64,000 nucleotides of DNA from Flavobacterium frigoris PS1 (GCF_000252125.1 NZ_AHKF01000014.1:1-64000); one strand, 5' to 3'. Numbered from the stretch's first letter, positions 17,397 through 26,781 are shown. Numbers and translations: made by a program. Notes: a model not told the origin generated them from the letters alone.

Positions 17397-18107
17397 ATGA
17401 AAGACCAAATAAAGAAATTTTTAAACGAGGAACAAGATCCTAAAGCCATCGAAAAAATCACTTCAAAGCTGAATGATTTATTGATGAAAAATGAAGAAAT
17501 AGGCTATATCGGGGTGCAGAAAAAACCTGCTCTTACCGTGTTTCCAGATAGCATTGTCATGACTAATAAAAGAATTATCATTTGCCAACCCAAAAATCTA
17601 GGACTATCCATGGATTTTACCGATTATACCTGGGATGATATTGAAGGTGCTTTTGTAAAAGAGAACATTCTTGGGTCTGTGTTTTCATTTTCAACCAAAA
17701 CTGATATGCAGGTTTCTATTGATTATATTCCAAAAACGCAGGCGAGAAAAATGTATACTTTTGCAAAAGAGCAGATGGATATATTGAAAACAGGAACGAT
17801 TTTTAATAATGTAGTGGCTGAGGAAATCCAATTTGAAAACATAGAATCAGCTGAAGAAATTGAAGAAATGGAAACGGAAGAAGTGACTAATTTTGCTGAG
17901 ATTATGACAGTTTCATCACCCATTTATCATACTGAAACCGAAACGTTGAATGAGGTTCAGGAAACTCCAAAAGATAAATCGTTGAGCGAACTATCACAAG
18001 ATGCTCTTTTTGAAAAATTACAGAATTATAAAAAGCTCCTAGATAATGGTTTGATCTTGCAAGGAGAATATGATGTATACAAAAATGAGATTTTAAGTTA
18101 TATGTAA
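17397..18107 (+). CDS. PH domain and SHOCT domain protein
   Basis: The 236-residue soluble protein has a bacterial PH-like domain at about residues 35-125 (GYIGVQKKPALTVFPDSIVMTNKRIII ... LGLSMDFTDYTWDDIEGA). A Glu-rich linker (140-190) follows, then a C-terminal SHOCT-type helix pair (ALFEKLQNYKKLLDNGLILQGEYDVYKNEIL). SHOCT segments are short oligomerisation tails. The exact function is unknown. It is monocistronic, with a bidirectional terminator downstream. Confidence 0.82.
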   Translation: MKDQIKKFLNEEQDPKAIEKITSKLNDLLMKNEEIGYIGVQKKPALTVFPDSIVMTNKRIIICQPKNLGLSMDFTDYTWDDIEGAFVKENILGSVFSFSTKTDMQVSIDYIPKTQARKMYTFAKEQMDILKTGTIFNNVVAEEIQFENIESAEEIEEMETEEVTNFAEIMTVSSPIYHTETETLNEVQETPKDKSLSELSQDALFEKLQNYKKLLDNGLILQGEYDVYKNEILSYM

Positions 18108-18165
18108 TAGTCTTAAAACTGAAAGTCATAAATAGCTATAAAGTTTTGCCTTTTTACGTAAATAA
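18108..18165 (+). repeat. Diverged intergenic repeat, copy 2
   Basis: The sequence after the PH-SHOCT stop (AGTCTTAA ... AAATAGCTATAAAG, TTTGCC, ACGTAAA) aligns with the stretch after hemW at 7573-7632. The match is imperfect. Confidence 0.35.
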
Positions 18166-18174
18166 ATAAAAACG

Positions 18175-18212
18175 AAACCCGACAATTTTGTAAAGTTGTC
18201 GGGTTTTGTTTT
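18175..18212. terminator. Bidirectional terminator
   Basis: AAACCCGACAA and TTGTCGGGTTT form a strong stem with T-rich flanks on both sides, between the convergent PH-SHOCT and DUF4407 genes. Confidence 0.88.
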
Positions 18213-19313
18213 TTATAATGTCCGTTTCTGTTTTTCAACGAAATTGTGTGCTTGTAGTTCCAATAATTCGGTTGCTTTTTTGCGCTGTAAATCATAAAGA
18301 TTATCGTCCTGCGCAATGTCTTCATACACTTTGTCATGCATGGCGGCACTTGTTTTAACCAGCAATTCCCTTTGGTACTTGTCTTGTGTGAGTGTAGCCT
18401 TTAATGCCGTTTCCAGATCTTCCAGTTTAAAGTCATATTCCCCTTTTGGAGATAATAATTTAGCAATAATAGGAGATGTCTCAATGGCTAAAAATAATAG
18501 CATGATAAATAATGAGGGAATGGAAGGCAACTTGTTTAAGGCATTGATTCGTGCCATTAAACCATCAAAACCGTCTATTATAGGTTGTGTCTCTGTTAGT
18601 TTTTTGTCTAGGTCAGCTTGGAGTAAACTTGATTGTTGTTCCTTTTCGGCAATTTTAGCCAGATTGTTTTTCTGTAAACTGTCCAGTTCTCTTTTTGCCA
18701 AATCATGTTTGGCTATTTTCTCTTTAAAAACAGGTCCTTTTCCTAGCTTTTTTGTGCCCGCAGTTCCTTCTGCTTCTGCTATATAGGTTTCGTAATAGGT
18801 ATTAACCTCTTGCTCTTTAGTAGTAACATCAGCTTTTAAACTGGCTATTTCTGCCTTGTTTTTATCTAAATCCGATTTGAAATAATTAGCAACTTCTTTT
18901 TTGTTTTCCAGTGCCATTGCATTTTTTTCTTTCAGTAAAACAGTATTAATCTCTTTTTCGAAAATTTTAATTTCTAGTGGCTTCGAAATAACAATGGCAA
19001 TGATGATAGCTAAAATGATTCGGGGAGTAGCTTGTAAAAATTCACTTCCAAATTTGTCTCTTTTTCGAATGGTTGAAACGATAAAACGATCCAGATTAAA
19101 GATGAGTAAGCTCCACACCAGCCCAAAAAGCAAAGCAGGATAAACGCTATCAAATACAGTAAAAAGGGCATAAGCGCTGGCAATAAATGCCATGACTGCA
19201 GTAAAGAAAACGGTAGCGCCAATACCTATATATTTGGTTTGTTCTCCTTCAGAACAACCTTCCAGTAGCTTGTTGTCAGCACCGGAGCAAAGGATAAAAA
19301 ATTGTTTTAACAT
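18213..19313 (-). CDS. DUF4407 membrane protein
   Basis: The 366-residue protein matches DUF4407: an N-terminal MLKQFFILCSGADN, several early transmembrane helices (about residues 40-130) with the NLDRFIVSTIRKR loop, a long periplasmic or cytoplasmic coiled coil (about 145-270, rich in Lys, Glu and Ala), another hydrophobic helix (LFIMLLFLAIETSPIIAKLL) and a charged tail. An in-frame Met at 19349 would add twelve polar residues; the Met at 19313 fits the family. No enzymatic function is known. Confidence 0.85.
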   Translation of the reverse strand: MLKQFFILCSGADNKLLEGCSEGEQTKYIGIGATVFFTAVMAFIASAYALFTVFDSVYPALLFGLVWSLLIFNLDRFIVSTIRKRDKFGSEFLQATPRIILAIIIAIVISKPLEIKIFEKEINTVLLKEKNAMALENKKEVANYFKSDLDKNKAEIASLKADVTTKEQEVNTYYETYIAEAEGTAGTKKLGKGPVFKEKIAKHDLAKRELDSLQKNNLAKIAEKEQQSSLLQADLDKKLTETQPIIDGFDGLMARINALNKLPSIPSLFIMLLFLAIETSPIIAKLLSPKGEYDFKLEDLETALKATLTQDKYQRELLVKTSAAMHDKVYEDIAQDDNLYDLQRKKATELLELQAHNFVEKQKRTL

Positions 19314-19450
19314 GATTGATTTTTTTGATTGATTTGAATGTTCAGCCAATTTGTTTTTTGGCTGATTGATGATTTCAAATTTAACGCCAAAAGGGCAATA
19401 ATGTTGTATTTAGCTGATATGTTTTTGTTTAGAGATTTGTTATGACGCAA

Positions 19451-19480
19451 AAAGAGCCGCTCCAATGGAGCGGCTCTTTC
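19451..19480 (-). terminator. Terminator of pckA
   Basis: AAAGAGCCGCTCC and GGAGCGGCTCTTT form a perfect 13-bp stem with a 3-base loop, 21 bases downstream of the pckA stop codon. Confidence 0.92.
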
Positions 19481-19500
19481 AATTTGAATTAACAATTAAC

Positions 19501-21102
19501 TTATGCTTTGGGTGCGCCAGCCATAATTTCGGCATTTGCAAATTCTTCAAATTTGGCAAAGTTTGCTTTGAATTTTCCTGCAAGCTCAACGGCTTTAACA
19601 TCATACAAATCTTTGTCTTCCCATGTGTTTCTAGGGTTTAATATTTCGCTAGGGACATTAGGACATGTTTGAGGTATTGCTATACCAAAAACTACGTGGT
19701 TTCTATAATCTACCGCGTCTAATTCACCGTTTAAGGCTGCAGTAATCATCTCGCGCGTATATTTTAGTTTCATTCTGCTACCAGTTCCGTAAGCACCACC
19801 AGTCCATCCAGTGTTGATTAACCAAACTTTTACATCAGCATCTTGAATTTTCGTACTCAACATTTCTGCATATTTTGTAGGATGTAAAGGCATAAACGGT
19901 GCGCCAAAACAAGCTGAGAAATTAGGTTGAGGTTCAGTTACTCCTGCTTCTGTTCCTGCAACTTTTGCTGTATATCCTGAAATAAAGTGGTATGCAGCTT
20001 GTCCCGGAGTTAATCTAGAGATAGGAGGTAAAATTCCAAATGAATCCGCTGTCAAGAAGAATATGTTTTTTGGGTTGTGACCAATAGAACCAGGTTGAAT
20101 ATTGTCAATATGGTATATTGGGTAGCTTACTCTAGTATTTGGAGTTATAGAAGTGTCTTGAAAATCTACTTCATTTGTTCCTTCTTTGAAAACAACATTT
20201 TCTAATATAGCGCCTTTACGAATAGCTCTAAAAATATCTGGTTCGTTTTCTTCCGAAAGATTAATTACTTTAGCATAACAACCTCCTTCAAAATTGAAAA
20301 CGGTGTTTTCGCTAGTCCAGCCGTGTTCATCATCGCCAATTAGTTTTCTTTTTGGGTCAGCAGATAGTGTTGTTTTTCCTGTTCCTGACAATCCAAAGAA
20401 AATGGCTGTATCACCATCATTACCTACATTAGCACTGCAGTGCATAGGTAAAGTGTTTTTGTCTACTGGTAAAATGAAGTTTAATGCTGAGAAAATTCCT
20501 TTTTTCATCTCTCCTGTATAGCCGGTTCCACCAATCAGAACTACCTTTTTGGTAAAATCTAATATTGCAAAATTAGCTTGACGTGTTCCGTCAGTTGCAG
20601 GATCTGCCATAAAATCAGGTACACAAATCAACGTCCATTCTGGAGTGAAATCATCAAGTTCTTCTAATTCTGGTCTCAAAAACATATTGAAGCAGAATAA
20701 ATTTGCCCAAGGTGTTTCTGTAACTACGCGAACATTTAACCGATAGTTAGGGTCTGCACATACGTAAGAGTCTCTAACGAAAACTTCTTTGTTTGATAAA
20801 TAGGCAGTAACCTTGTTGTACAAAGCATCGAATGCTTTTGGCTCAAAAGGGATATTTACATTTCCCCACCAAACTTGGTTTTCCGTGATGCTATCTTTTA
20901 CAATAAAACGATCCTGTGGAGAACGTCCTGTAAATTCACCAGTATCAATGGCTAGAGCTCCTGTTGAATTCTCAATTCCCTGACCTAACGCGATCGTCAT
21001 GTCATGTAATTCGTTAGCTGATAATTGATAATGAATCTTTGCGTTTTCGATTCCCATGTCTTTCAACGAAATCGATTTCGTAAACGGTGTGTTATTATTC
21101 AT
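19501..21102 (-). CDS. pckA: Phosphoenolpyruvate carboxykinase (ATP)
   Basis: This 533-residue gluconeogenic enzyme converts oxaloacetate and ATP to phosphoenolpyruvate and CO2. Visible motifs are the kinase-1a P-loop GLSGTGKTTLS, the metal-binding LIGDDEHGW, the substrate-binding TGRSPQDRF near residue 57, and the conserved HCSANVG and FSACFGAPF blocks. The length is typical of ATP-dependent enzymes. It is monocistronic, with a -7 box upstream and a strong terminator. Confidence 0.97.
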   Translation of the reverse strand: MNNNTPFTKSISLKDMGIENAKIHYQLSANELHDMTIALGQGIENSTGALAIDTGEFTGRSPQDRFIVKDSITENQVWWGNVNIPFEPKAFDALYNKVTAYLSNKEVFVRDSYVCADPNYRLNVRVVTETPWANLFCFNMFLRPELEELDDFTPEWTLICVPDFMADPATDGTRQANFAILDFTKKVVLIGGTGYTGEMKKGIFSALNFILPVDKNTLPMHCSANVGNDGDTAIFFGLSGTGKTTLSADPKRKLIGDDEHGWTSENTVFNFEGGCYAKVINLSEENEPDIFRAIRKGAILENVVFKEGTNEVDFQDTSITPNTRVSYPIYHIDNIQPGSIGHNPKNIFFLTADSFGILPPISRLTPGQAAYHFISGYTAKVAGTEAGVTEPQPNFSACFGAPFMPLHPTKYAEMLSTKIQDADVKVWLINTGWTGGAYGTGSRMKLKYTREMITAALNGELDAVDYRNHVVFGIAIPQTCPNVPSEILNPRNTWEDKDLYDVKAVELAGKFKANFAKFEEFANAEIMAGAPKA

Positions 21103-21137
21103 GAAATTATGTATTGTGTAGTTAAATTTATTGAGTG

Positions 21138-21145
21138 CAAAAGTA
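21138..21145 (-). promoter_or_regulatory. Candidate -7 box of pckA
   Basis: On the minus strand this reads TACTTTTG, matching TAnnTTTG, 36 bases upstream of the pckA ATG. A -33 TTG is not obvious. Confidence 0.5.
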
Positions 21146-21185
21146 GAACTAATATTTTAGATACGATTTGTTTATCTTAATTTTG

Positions 21186-21569
21186 TTATTTTTTCTTAAG
21201 AAAATTGAAAAATAATAAGCTCCAAGCCAGTATTAGCAGTAGCCCGCCGATGGGAGTAACAAAACCGATTACCTTGAAATCAAATGAAGTCATACTGTTA
21301 GTGGCTAATAAATAAATGGATCCTGAGAATAAAATGACACCCGAAAGGACCAAGAAATAGATTCTTTTTTTTGTTTTTTCAGAAAGGTTGCCAATCATTC
21401 CAATAAAGATTAAAAACAACGCATGGTACATTTGATAGCGTACTCCGGTTTCAAAAGTAACTAATTGTTCAGCAGGCAGTATTTTTTTTAGGGCATGTGC
21501 TCCAAATGCCCCTAATACGATTGCTAACATTCCAAAAAGTGCTCCGGTCGAAATTAATTTTTTGTCCAT
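21186..21569 (-). CDS. DUF423 family small membrane protein
   Basis: The 127-residue protein has four transmembrane helices, the N-terminal GALFGMLAIVLGAFGAHALKK motif and the YQMYHALFLI motif of DUF423 (YgdD-like). The function is unknown. It has its own promoter-like box upstream and sits 83 bases beyond the pckA start. Confidence 0.93.
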   Translation of the reverse strand: MDKKLISTGALFGMLAIVLGAFGAHALKKILPAEQLVTFETGVRYQMYHALFLIFIGMIGNLSEKTKKRIYFLVLSGVILFSGSIYLLATNSMTSFDFKVIGFVTPIGGLLLILAWSLLFFNFLKKK

Positions 21570-21592
21570 TTTTGTAAGTGATTTTATCTTTA

Positions 21593-21600
21593 CAAAAGTA
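21593..21600 (-). promoter_or_regulatory. Candidate -7 box of DUF423 gene
   Basis: TACTTTTG on the minus strand, 24 bases upstream of the ATG. Confidence 0.5.
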
Positions 21601-21728
21601 TTCCTTATTAGACCAAAGTGAAAGAGTTTTAGCAGATAGTTTAGGTCTTTTTGTTAGATAAATAGTATCGGTAAATTAGCTGTTGGTATTTATGTTGAAA
21701 ACAAATTTGTGATTTTCCCATAGAGCGG

Positions 21729-21759
21729 TTGTTATAAATACAACAATTTTGTATGTTTG
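21729..21759 (+). promoter_or_regulatory. Bacteroidota-type promoter
   Basis: TTG (21729-21731) is followed after a 20-base spacer by TATGTTTG (21752-21759), a good match to TTG-N17-23-TAnnTTTG. The saccharopine dehydrogenase-family ATG follows 18 bases later. Confidence 0.65.
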
Positions 21760-21777
21760 TGTTATATTTTACTAAAC

Positions 21778-23148
21778 ATGAGAGTCATTTTAATTATTGG
21801 GGCAGGCAGATCAGCATCTTCGTTGATACAGTATCTTCTGGATAAATCAGATAAAGAGAATTTGCACCTAATCATAGGTGATTTATCTATGGCCTTAGCA
21901 CAGAAGAAAACAAACAATCACCCTAATGCAACTCCAATCGCTTTAGATATTTTTAATGAAGCTCAAAGAACTGAGGCGATTCAAAAGGCAGATATCGTTA
22001 TTTCGATGTTGCCCGCGCATTTGCATATTGAAGTAGCTAAAGATTGTGTTGTTTACAAGAAAAGCTTGGTTACTGCTTCGTACGTTAGTGATGCCATGCA
22101 GGAACTGGACGCAGCAGTTAAGGAAAATAACTTGGTTTTTATGAATGAGATTGGCTTGGATCCTGGGATTGACCATATGAGCGCCATGAAAATTATTGAT
22201 GAAATTAGGGAAAAAGGCGGGAATATGCTTTTGTTTGAGTCGTTTTGCGGTGGGCTTGTTGCTCCTGAATCAGACACAAACTTGTGGAATTATAAATTCA
22301 CTTGGGCTCCTCGCAATGTTGTACTAGCAGGACAGGGTGGTGCAGCTAAATTTATCCAAGAAGGGACTTATAAATACATACCCTATTGTAATTTGTTTAG
22401 AAGAACCGAGTTTCTCGAAGTAGAGGATTATGGCCGGTTTGAGGCCTATTCCAATAGAGATTCTTTAAAATATAGAAGTGTTTACGGACTAGATGATGTA
22501 CTTACTTTATATAGAGGGACTATTCGTCGGGTGGGTTTCTCAAAAGCCTGGAATATGTTTGTGCAACTAGGGATGACTGATGACAGTTACGTCATGGAAG
22601 ATTCCGAAAACATGAGTTATAGACAATTTGTGAATTCATTTTTGCCTTACCATCCAACAGATTCTGTGGAAATTAAAACACGTCTGATTTTGAAAATTGA
22701 TCAGGATGATATTATGTGGGATAAATTGTTAGAGTTGGACTTTTTCAATAACAACAAATTTGTTGGTTTAAAAGAGGCTACGCCTGCGCAGATATTAGAA
22801 AAGATTTTAAATGATAGCTGGACTTTACAGCCAGAAGATAAAGATATGATCGTCATGTACCATAAATTCGGATACGAGTTAGATGGAGTAAAGAAACAGA
22901 TCGATTCGAAAATGGTTTGCATTGGCGATAATCAAACGTATACCGCTATGGCTAAGACAGTGGGATTACCTGTTGCCATGGCCACCTTACTAATACTAAA
23001 CGGAAAGATAACCACTCCCGGAGTACAATTACCTATTAGTAAAGAAGTGTATTTGCCTATTTTGAAAGAATTAGAAGAATATGGAGTTGTTTTTAAAGAA
23101 CAAACGATGACGTATTTTGGGTATAAACCTGATAAAGATTTTAGTTAG
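21778..23148 (+). CDS. Saccharopine dehydrogenase family protein
   Basis: The 456-residue NAD(P)-binding oxidoreductase has an N-terminal Rossmann motif (ILIIGAGRSASSLI) and the family blocks MLPAHLHIEVAK, NEIGLDPGIDHMSAM, FCGGLVAPE and NLWNYKFTWAPRNVVLAGQGGAA. It ends in a catalytic C-terminal domain (AMAKTVGLPVAMATLLIL). It resembles Lys9-type saccharopine reductase, but related bacterial enzymes act in other pathways and no lysine gene is adjacent. The TTG at 21757 overlaps the promoter box, so the ATG at 21778 is the start. Confidence 0.88.
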   Translation: MRVILIIGAGRSASSLIQYLLDKSDKENLHLIIGDLSMALAQKKTNNHPNATPIALDIFNEAQRTEAIQKADIVISMLPAHLHIEVAKDCVVYKKSLVTASYVSDAMQELDAAVKENNLVFMNEIGLDPGIDHMSAMKIIDEIREKGGNMLLFESFCGGLVAPESDTNLWNYKFTWAPRNVVLAGQGGAAKFIQEGTYKYIPYCNLFRRTEFLEVEDYGRFEAYSNRDSLKYRSVYGLDDVLTLYRGTIRRVGFSKAWNMFVQLGMTDDSYVMEDSENMSYRQFVNSFLPYHPTDSVEIKTRLILKIDQDDIMWDKLLELDFFNNNKFVGLKEATPAQILEKILNDSWTLQPEDKDMIVMYHKFGYELDGVKKQIDSKMVCIGDNQTYTAMAKTVGLPVAMATLLILNGKITTPGVQLPISKEVYLPILKELEEYGVVFKEQTMTYFGYKPDKDFS

Positions 23149-23174
23149 CCTTTTTTTAAATTTTGTAGTAATAT

Positions 23175-23201
23175 AAATCCGCTTCTAATCGAAGCGGATT
23201 T
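23175..23201. terminator. Bidirectional terminator
   Basis: AAATCCGCTTC and GAAGCGGATTT flank a 5-base loop between convergent genes. Confidence 0.88.
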
Positions 23202-23218
23202 GTTGTTTTATCTATCTT

Positions 23219-24682
23219 TTATTTAGCTGTTTCAATGGTGATTGGAAGGTTATACGATACTCTAGCTGGTTTATTGTTGAATGTCGCCGGAATCCAATTA
23301 GGAGATAGTTTTAAAACCCGAATTGCTTCCTCACCAGTTCCGTAACCCATATCGCGAAGAATTCTAAATTCAGAAAGGCTTCCGTCTTTTTCTATCAGAA
23401 ATGTGATATATACTTTTCCTTTTAATTTCATTTTTGAAGCTTCATCTGATACTTTAAAATTTTCGGCAACAAATTTATAGAATGCATTCATGCCTCCAGG
23501 GAATGTAGGTTTTGTTTCTGTCTCTGCAACGTTATAAACCGTATCAGTATCGCTATTATTGACCATTAGCTCAATATATTTTGGCCCTACTGCATTTTTC
23601 TGTTCAATTAGTCGCTTATTCTTTTCCGGTTCGCTTGTTGGCACTGTCGCAGGTGGTGGTGGAGGCGGAATGTTTTTCTTTTCTTGAGTTGTAAGCTGAT
23701 TAAATTCCTTTTCGGAAATGATATTTCCATTAGCATCTGTAATTTTAAAAATGGTGTTTTCAAAATATTTCTCTATTCCGGTAACTGGAGTCGCTGAGTT
23801 GATTTTGGTTTCTACTTTCTTTTCTTGGGCTACTGTTTTTACACACATAAAGAAAACGAGTCCTGAAAATAGTGGCATTAGTACTAGCTTTTTCAGCATG
23901 GCTCTAGATGCCGATGTAGTTTTTGTCATCATAATTAATCTTTTTTTAGTTATTGAATAGTTCAAATTACTGGCCAAGTAATAGTTTGAGTTCGCGTTTG
24001 CCACTGATAAAAGTAGGTTCTGGTAAAACGGAACATTGTTATAGGAGTTTACGACTTTCTCGTCAGCTATAAATTCGTGATTGAGTTGTATTGCTTTTTT
24101 ATAATAAATAAAAATGGGGTTAAACCAAAACAGCATTTTAAGAATTTCTACGAGTAAAATGTCTAGTGTGTGTTTTTGGGTTACATGAATTAATTCATGC
24201 GTATATAGTTCTGCTTCAATTTTTCGATTATAGTAATCCGTTTCATTGATGAATATAGTGTCTAGAAAAGTATGTGGTAGTATTTTATCTTTTAGTAAAA
24301 CCAGTTTTGCCTTTTTGTAATCAATTACAGGATTTGATTTTATTCTAGATGTTAATTTCCGAATGTTTGTTACAAAACGGATTATAAGTACCGAAGTTAC
24401 CAGTGCATATAAGCTCCAAATGGAAATAATCCAGTAATTCATCGAATCTTTTATGATCGTTATAGTTGCTTCTCTAGGTTGAATTGTAGTTTTTCCTATC
24501 AGCGGATCTATTGATTCCTGTATCACTTCAATAGTTATAAATGGAATACTGAGCGAAAAAACAAGACTAAACAAAAGATAAAATCTATTGAATTGATGGA
24601 TTTTTTCTTTTTCCAATAGAATTTGATATACTGCCAATAGCAGGAACAAGGAAACTGTCGATTTGATTATGAAGTCTATCAT
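23219..24682 (-). CDS. M56 (BlaR1-like) metallopeptidase with TonB C-terminal domain
   Basis: The 487-residue membrane protein has two N-terminal helices, a loop and a third helix, then the M56 zinc-protease motif HELIHVTQKH (about residue 148) and LNHEFIADE. A fourth helix near 270 leads into a periplasmic part with a Pro-rich run and a C-terminal TonB domain (FPGGMNAFYKFVAENF ... GKVYITFLIEKDGSL). It pairs with the BlaI-type repressor it overlaps by 4 bases. By analogy with BlaR1, signal-induced proteolysis would relieve repression; the signal is unknown. Confidence 0.92.
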   Translation of the reverse strand: MIDFIIKSTVSLFLLLAVYQILLEKEKIHQFNRFYLLFSLVFSLSIPFITIEVIQESIDPLIGKTTIQPREATITIIKDSMNYWIISIWSLYALVTSVLIIRFVTNIRKLTSRIKSNPVIDYKKAKLVLLKDKILPHTFLDTIFINETDYYNRKIEAELYTHELIHVTQKHTLDILLVEILKMLFWFNPIFIYYKKAIQLNHEFIADEKVVNSYNNVPFYQNLLLSVANANSNYYLASNLNYSITKKRLIMMTKTTSASRAMLKKLVLMPLFSGLVFFMCVKTVAQEKKVETKINSATPVTGIEKYFENTIFKITDANGNIISEKEFNQLTTQEKKNIPPPPPPATVPTSEPEKNKRLIEQKNAVGPKYIELMVNNSDTDTVYNVAETETKPTFPGGMNAFYKFVAENFKVSDEASKMKLKGKVYITFLIEKDGSLSEFRILRDMGYGTGEEAIRVLKLSPNWIPATFNNKPARVSYNLPITIETAK

Positions 24683-25053
24683 TTTTTCTTTTTTTGAAGT
24701 TCACTTTCTATTATTTTTTTTAGATCTTCTAATTCCGATGAAGATAAATTCGTTTCGGTGGTGAAAAAGGAAGCAAATTGCGAGGCCGAATTATTGAAAA
24801 AATTAGTGATTAGGCCATTTACATGTTTAGAGAAATAGTCGGTTTTTTTTACCAATGGATAGTATTCTCTGGAGTTTCCAAATTCGTTATACCCCACGAA
24901 ATCTTTACCGATCATTCTTTTTAGTAAGGTGGCTACAGTAGTCGTTTTTGGTTTGGGTTCTGGAAAAACTTCAAGCAAATCTTTCATAAAAGCTTTTTCT
25001 AGTTTCCAAAGGTATTCCATTAGTTGTTCTTCGGATTTAGTTAATTGTTGCAT
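24679..25053 (-). CDS. BlaI/MecI/CopY-type transcriptional repressor
   Basis: This 124-residue winged-helix repressor starts with LTKSEEQLMEYLWKLEKAFMKDLLEVFPEPKPKTTTVATLLKRM, the BlaI DNA-binding signature. A dimerisation and cleavage region follows, including the NLSSSELEDLKKIIE tail. It probably represses its own operon with the M56-TonB gene. A matching operator lies about 100 bases upstream. Confidence 0.93.
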   Translation of the reverse strand: MQQLTKSEEQLMEYLWKLEKAFMKDLLEVFPEPKPKTTTVATLLKRMIGKDFVGYNEFGNSREYYPLVKKTDYFSKHVNGLITNFFNNSASQFASFFTTETNLSSSELEDLKKIIESELQKKKK

Positions 25054-25130
25054 CTTACTTTGATTTTTATTAGTTATTTTTTTTAAACGGATTTTGAATT
25101 AAAGAGGTATGTAGATTTTTCATGGAATCA

Positions 25131-25167
25131 GCTCTACAAAATAGCATGTCGCTCTACAAATGTAGAG
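25131..25167. promoter_or_regulatory. BlaI-type operator pair
   Basis: The perfect palindrome CTCTACA-AA-TGTAGAG (25152-25167) contains the BlaI/MecI core TACAnnTGTA. The word GCTCTACAAA is repeated exactly 20 bases away (25131-25140 and 25151-25160), giving a second, degenerate site two helical turns off. It lies upstream of the blaI-like gene. Confidence 0.75.
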
Positions 25168-25320
25168 TAAATTATTTAACAAGCAAATTTTTGGATTTAA
25201 ATATTTGATTATCGGTATTTTGCATTAGGGGTAGGAGTGTAAATCCTTTTTATTTTTTTTAATAAAAAGATTGTAACGAATAGCGCGCGCCGCTATTTTT
25301 AGCGGGGAATGCCCAAAAAA

Positions 25321-25348
25321 AAAATCCGTTCATTGCTGAACGGATTTT
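25321..25348 (-). terminator. Terminator of M20 peptidase gene
   Basis: AAAATCCGTTCA and TGAACGGATTTT form a perfect 12-bp stem with a 4-base loop, with an A-run on the left that gives a U-tract for the minus-strand transcript. Confidence 0.9.
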
Positions 25349-25368
25349 GAAGTATATTTTAGATTATT

Positions 25369-26757
25369 TTATTTGTTTAGCTCGACAAAATATTTGTAGA
25401 ACAACGGAATAGTTTCGATTCCTTTAAGGAAATTAAAGATTCCGAAGTGCTCATTTGGCGAGTGGATGGCATCGCTGTCTAGGCCAAATCCCATTAAGAT
25501 GGTTTTGCTTTTTAGCTCTTTTTCAAATAAGGCAACGATTGGAATACTACCGCCAGAACGTACCGGAATGGCAGGAACACCAAAAGTTTCTGTGTAAGCC
25601 ATATTTGCCGCTTTGTAGCCAATGCTGTCAATAGGAGTTACATAACCTTGACCGCCATGATGCGGCTTTACTTTTACCGTAACGCCAGCTGGAGCGATAC
25701 TTTCGAAGTGTTTTGTGAATAATTCAGTAATTTCTTCCCAGTCTTGATTAGGAACTAAACGCATAGATATCTTGGCGAAAGCTTGACTAGCAATAACGGT
25801 TTTAGCTCCTTCTCCAGTGTAGCCTCCCCAGATTCCGTTGACATCCAATGTAGGACGAATAGAGTTTCTTTCGTTAGTTACATATCCTTTTTCACCATAA
25901 ACATCATTCAGGTCTAATGCTTTTTTATATTTTTCTAAGCTAAAAGGCGCTTTGGCCATTTCGGCTCTTTCTTCAAGAGATAATTCTTCTACCTTGTCAT
26001 AGAATCCTGGAATAGTAATATGATTATTTTCATCGTGAAGTGATGCAATCATTTTAGCCAAGATATTGATGGGGTTTGCTACAGCACCACCGTATAAACC
26101 AGAATGCAAATCACGGTTTGGACCAGTCACTTCCACTTCCACATAGCTTAAGCCACGAAGACCTGTCGTAATTGATGGTTGTTGGTTTGATATCATTCCA
26201 GTGTCAGAAATTAATATCACATCATTTTTTAGTTTGTCGTGATTGTTTTCAACAAAGGTTTTTAGGTTTACACTTCCTACTTCTTCTTCGCCTTCAATCA
26301 TGAATTTCACGTTGCAAGGCAAATTATTGTTTTGAACCATGTATTCAAATGCCTTTACGTGCATGTACATTTGGCCTTTATCATCGCAGGCACCACGAGC
26401 AAAAATGGCTCCTTCAGGATGAGTTTCGGTTGTTTTTACAACTGGTTCGAATGGAGGAGAGGTCCATAATTCGATTGGATCTGCCGGTTGAACGTCATAA
26501 TGGCCATAAACCAAGATCGTAGGTAAGTTTTTATCAATTATTTTTTCGCCATAAACAATTGGGTAACCTGCTGTTTCACAAATTTCTACGAAATCACAAC
26601 CTGCTTTTTCTAAGCTTACTTTTACTGCCTCGGAAGTTTCGATAACATCTTGAGAGTAGGCTGCATCAGCGCTAACGGAAGGCATTTTTAATAATTCGAT
26701 TAATTCGTTGATGAAACGATCTTTATTTTGTTGAACGTATGACTTAATATTTTCCAT
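25369..26757 (-). CDS. M20 family dipeptidase
   Basis: The 462-residue zinc exopeptidase has the metal-binding segments LVYGHYDVQPA, FARGACDDKGQ and MIEGEEEVGS, the dimerisation domain DLHSGLYGGAV, and the C-terminal SGGSIPIVALFEKEL ... IHSPNEHFGI. It resembles cytosolic nonspecific dipeptidases of the M20/M25/M40 group. There is no signal peptide, so it is cytoplasmic. It is monocistronic. Confidence 0.93.
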   Translation of the reverse strand: MENIKSYVQQNKDRFINELIELLKMPSVSADAAYSQDVIETSEAVKVSLEKAGCDFVEICETAGYPIVYGEKIIDKNLPTILVYGHYDVQPADPIELWTSPPFEPVVKTTETHPEGAIFARGACDDKGQMYMHVKAFEYMVQNNNLPCNVKFMIEGEEEVGSVNLKTFVENNHDKLKNDVILISDTGMISNQQPSITTGLRGLSYVEVEVTGPNRDLHSGLYGGAVANPINILAKMIASLHDENNHITIPGFYDKVEELSLEERAEMAKAPFSLEKYKKALDLNDVYGEKGYVTNERNSIRPTLDVNGIWGGYTGEGAKTVIASQAFAKISMRLVPNQDWEEITELFTKHFESIAPAGVTVKVKPHHGGQGYVTPIDSIGYKAANMAYTETFGVPAIPVRSGGSIPIVALFEKELKSKTILMGFGLDSDAIHSPNEHFGIFNFLKGIETIPLFYKYFVELNK

Positions 26758-26781
26758 TTATGTGCTTATTTTTTATAGTTT

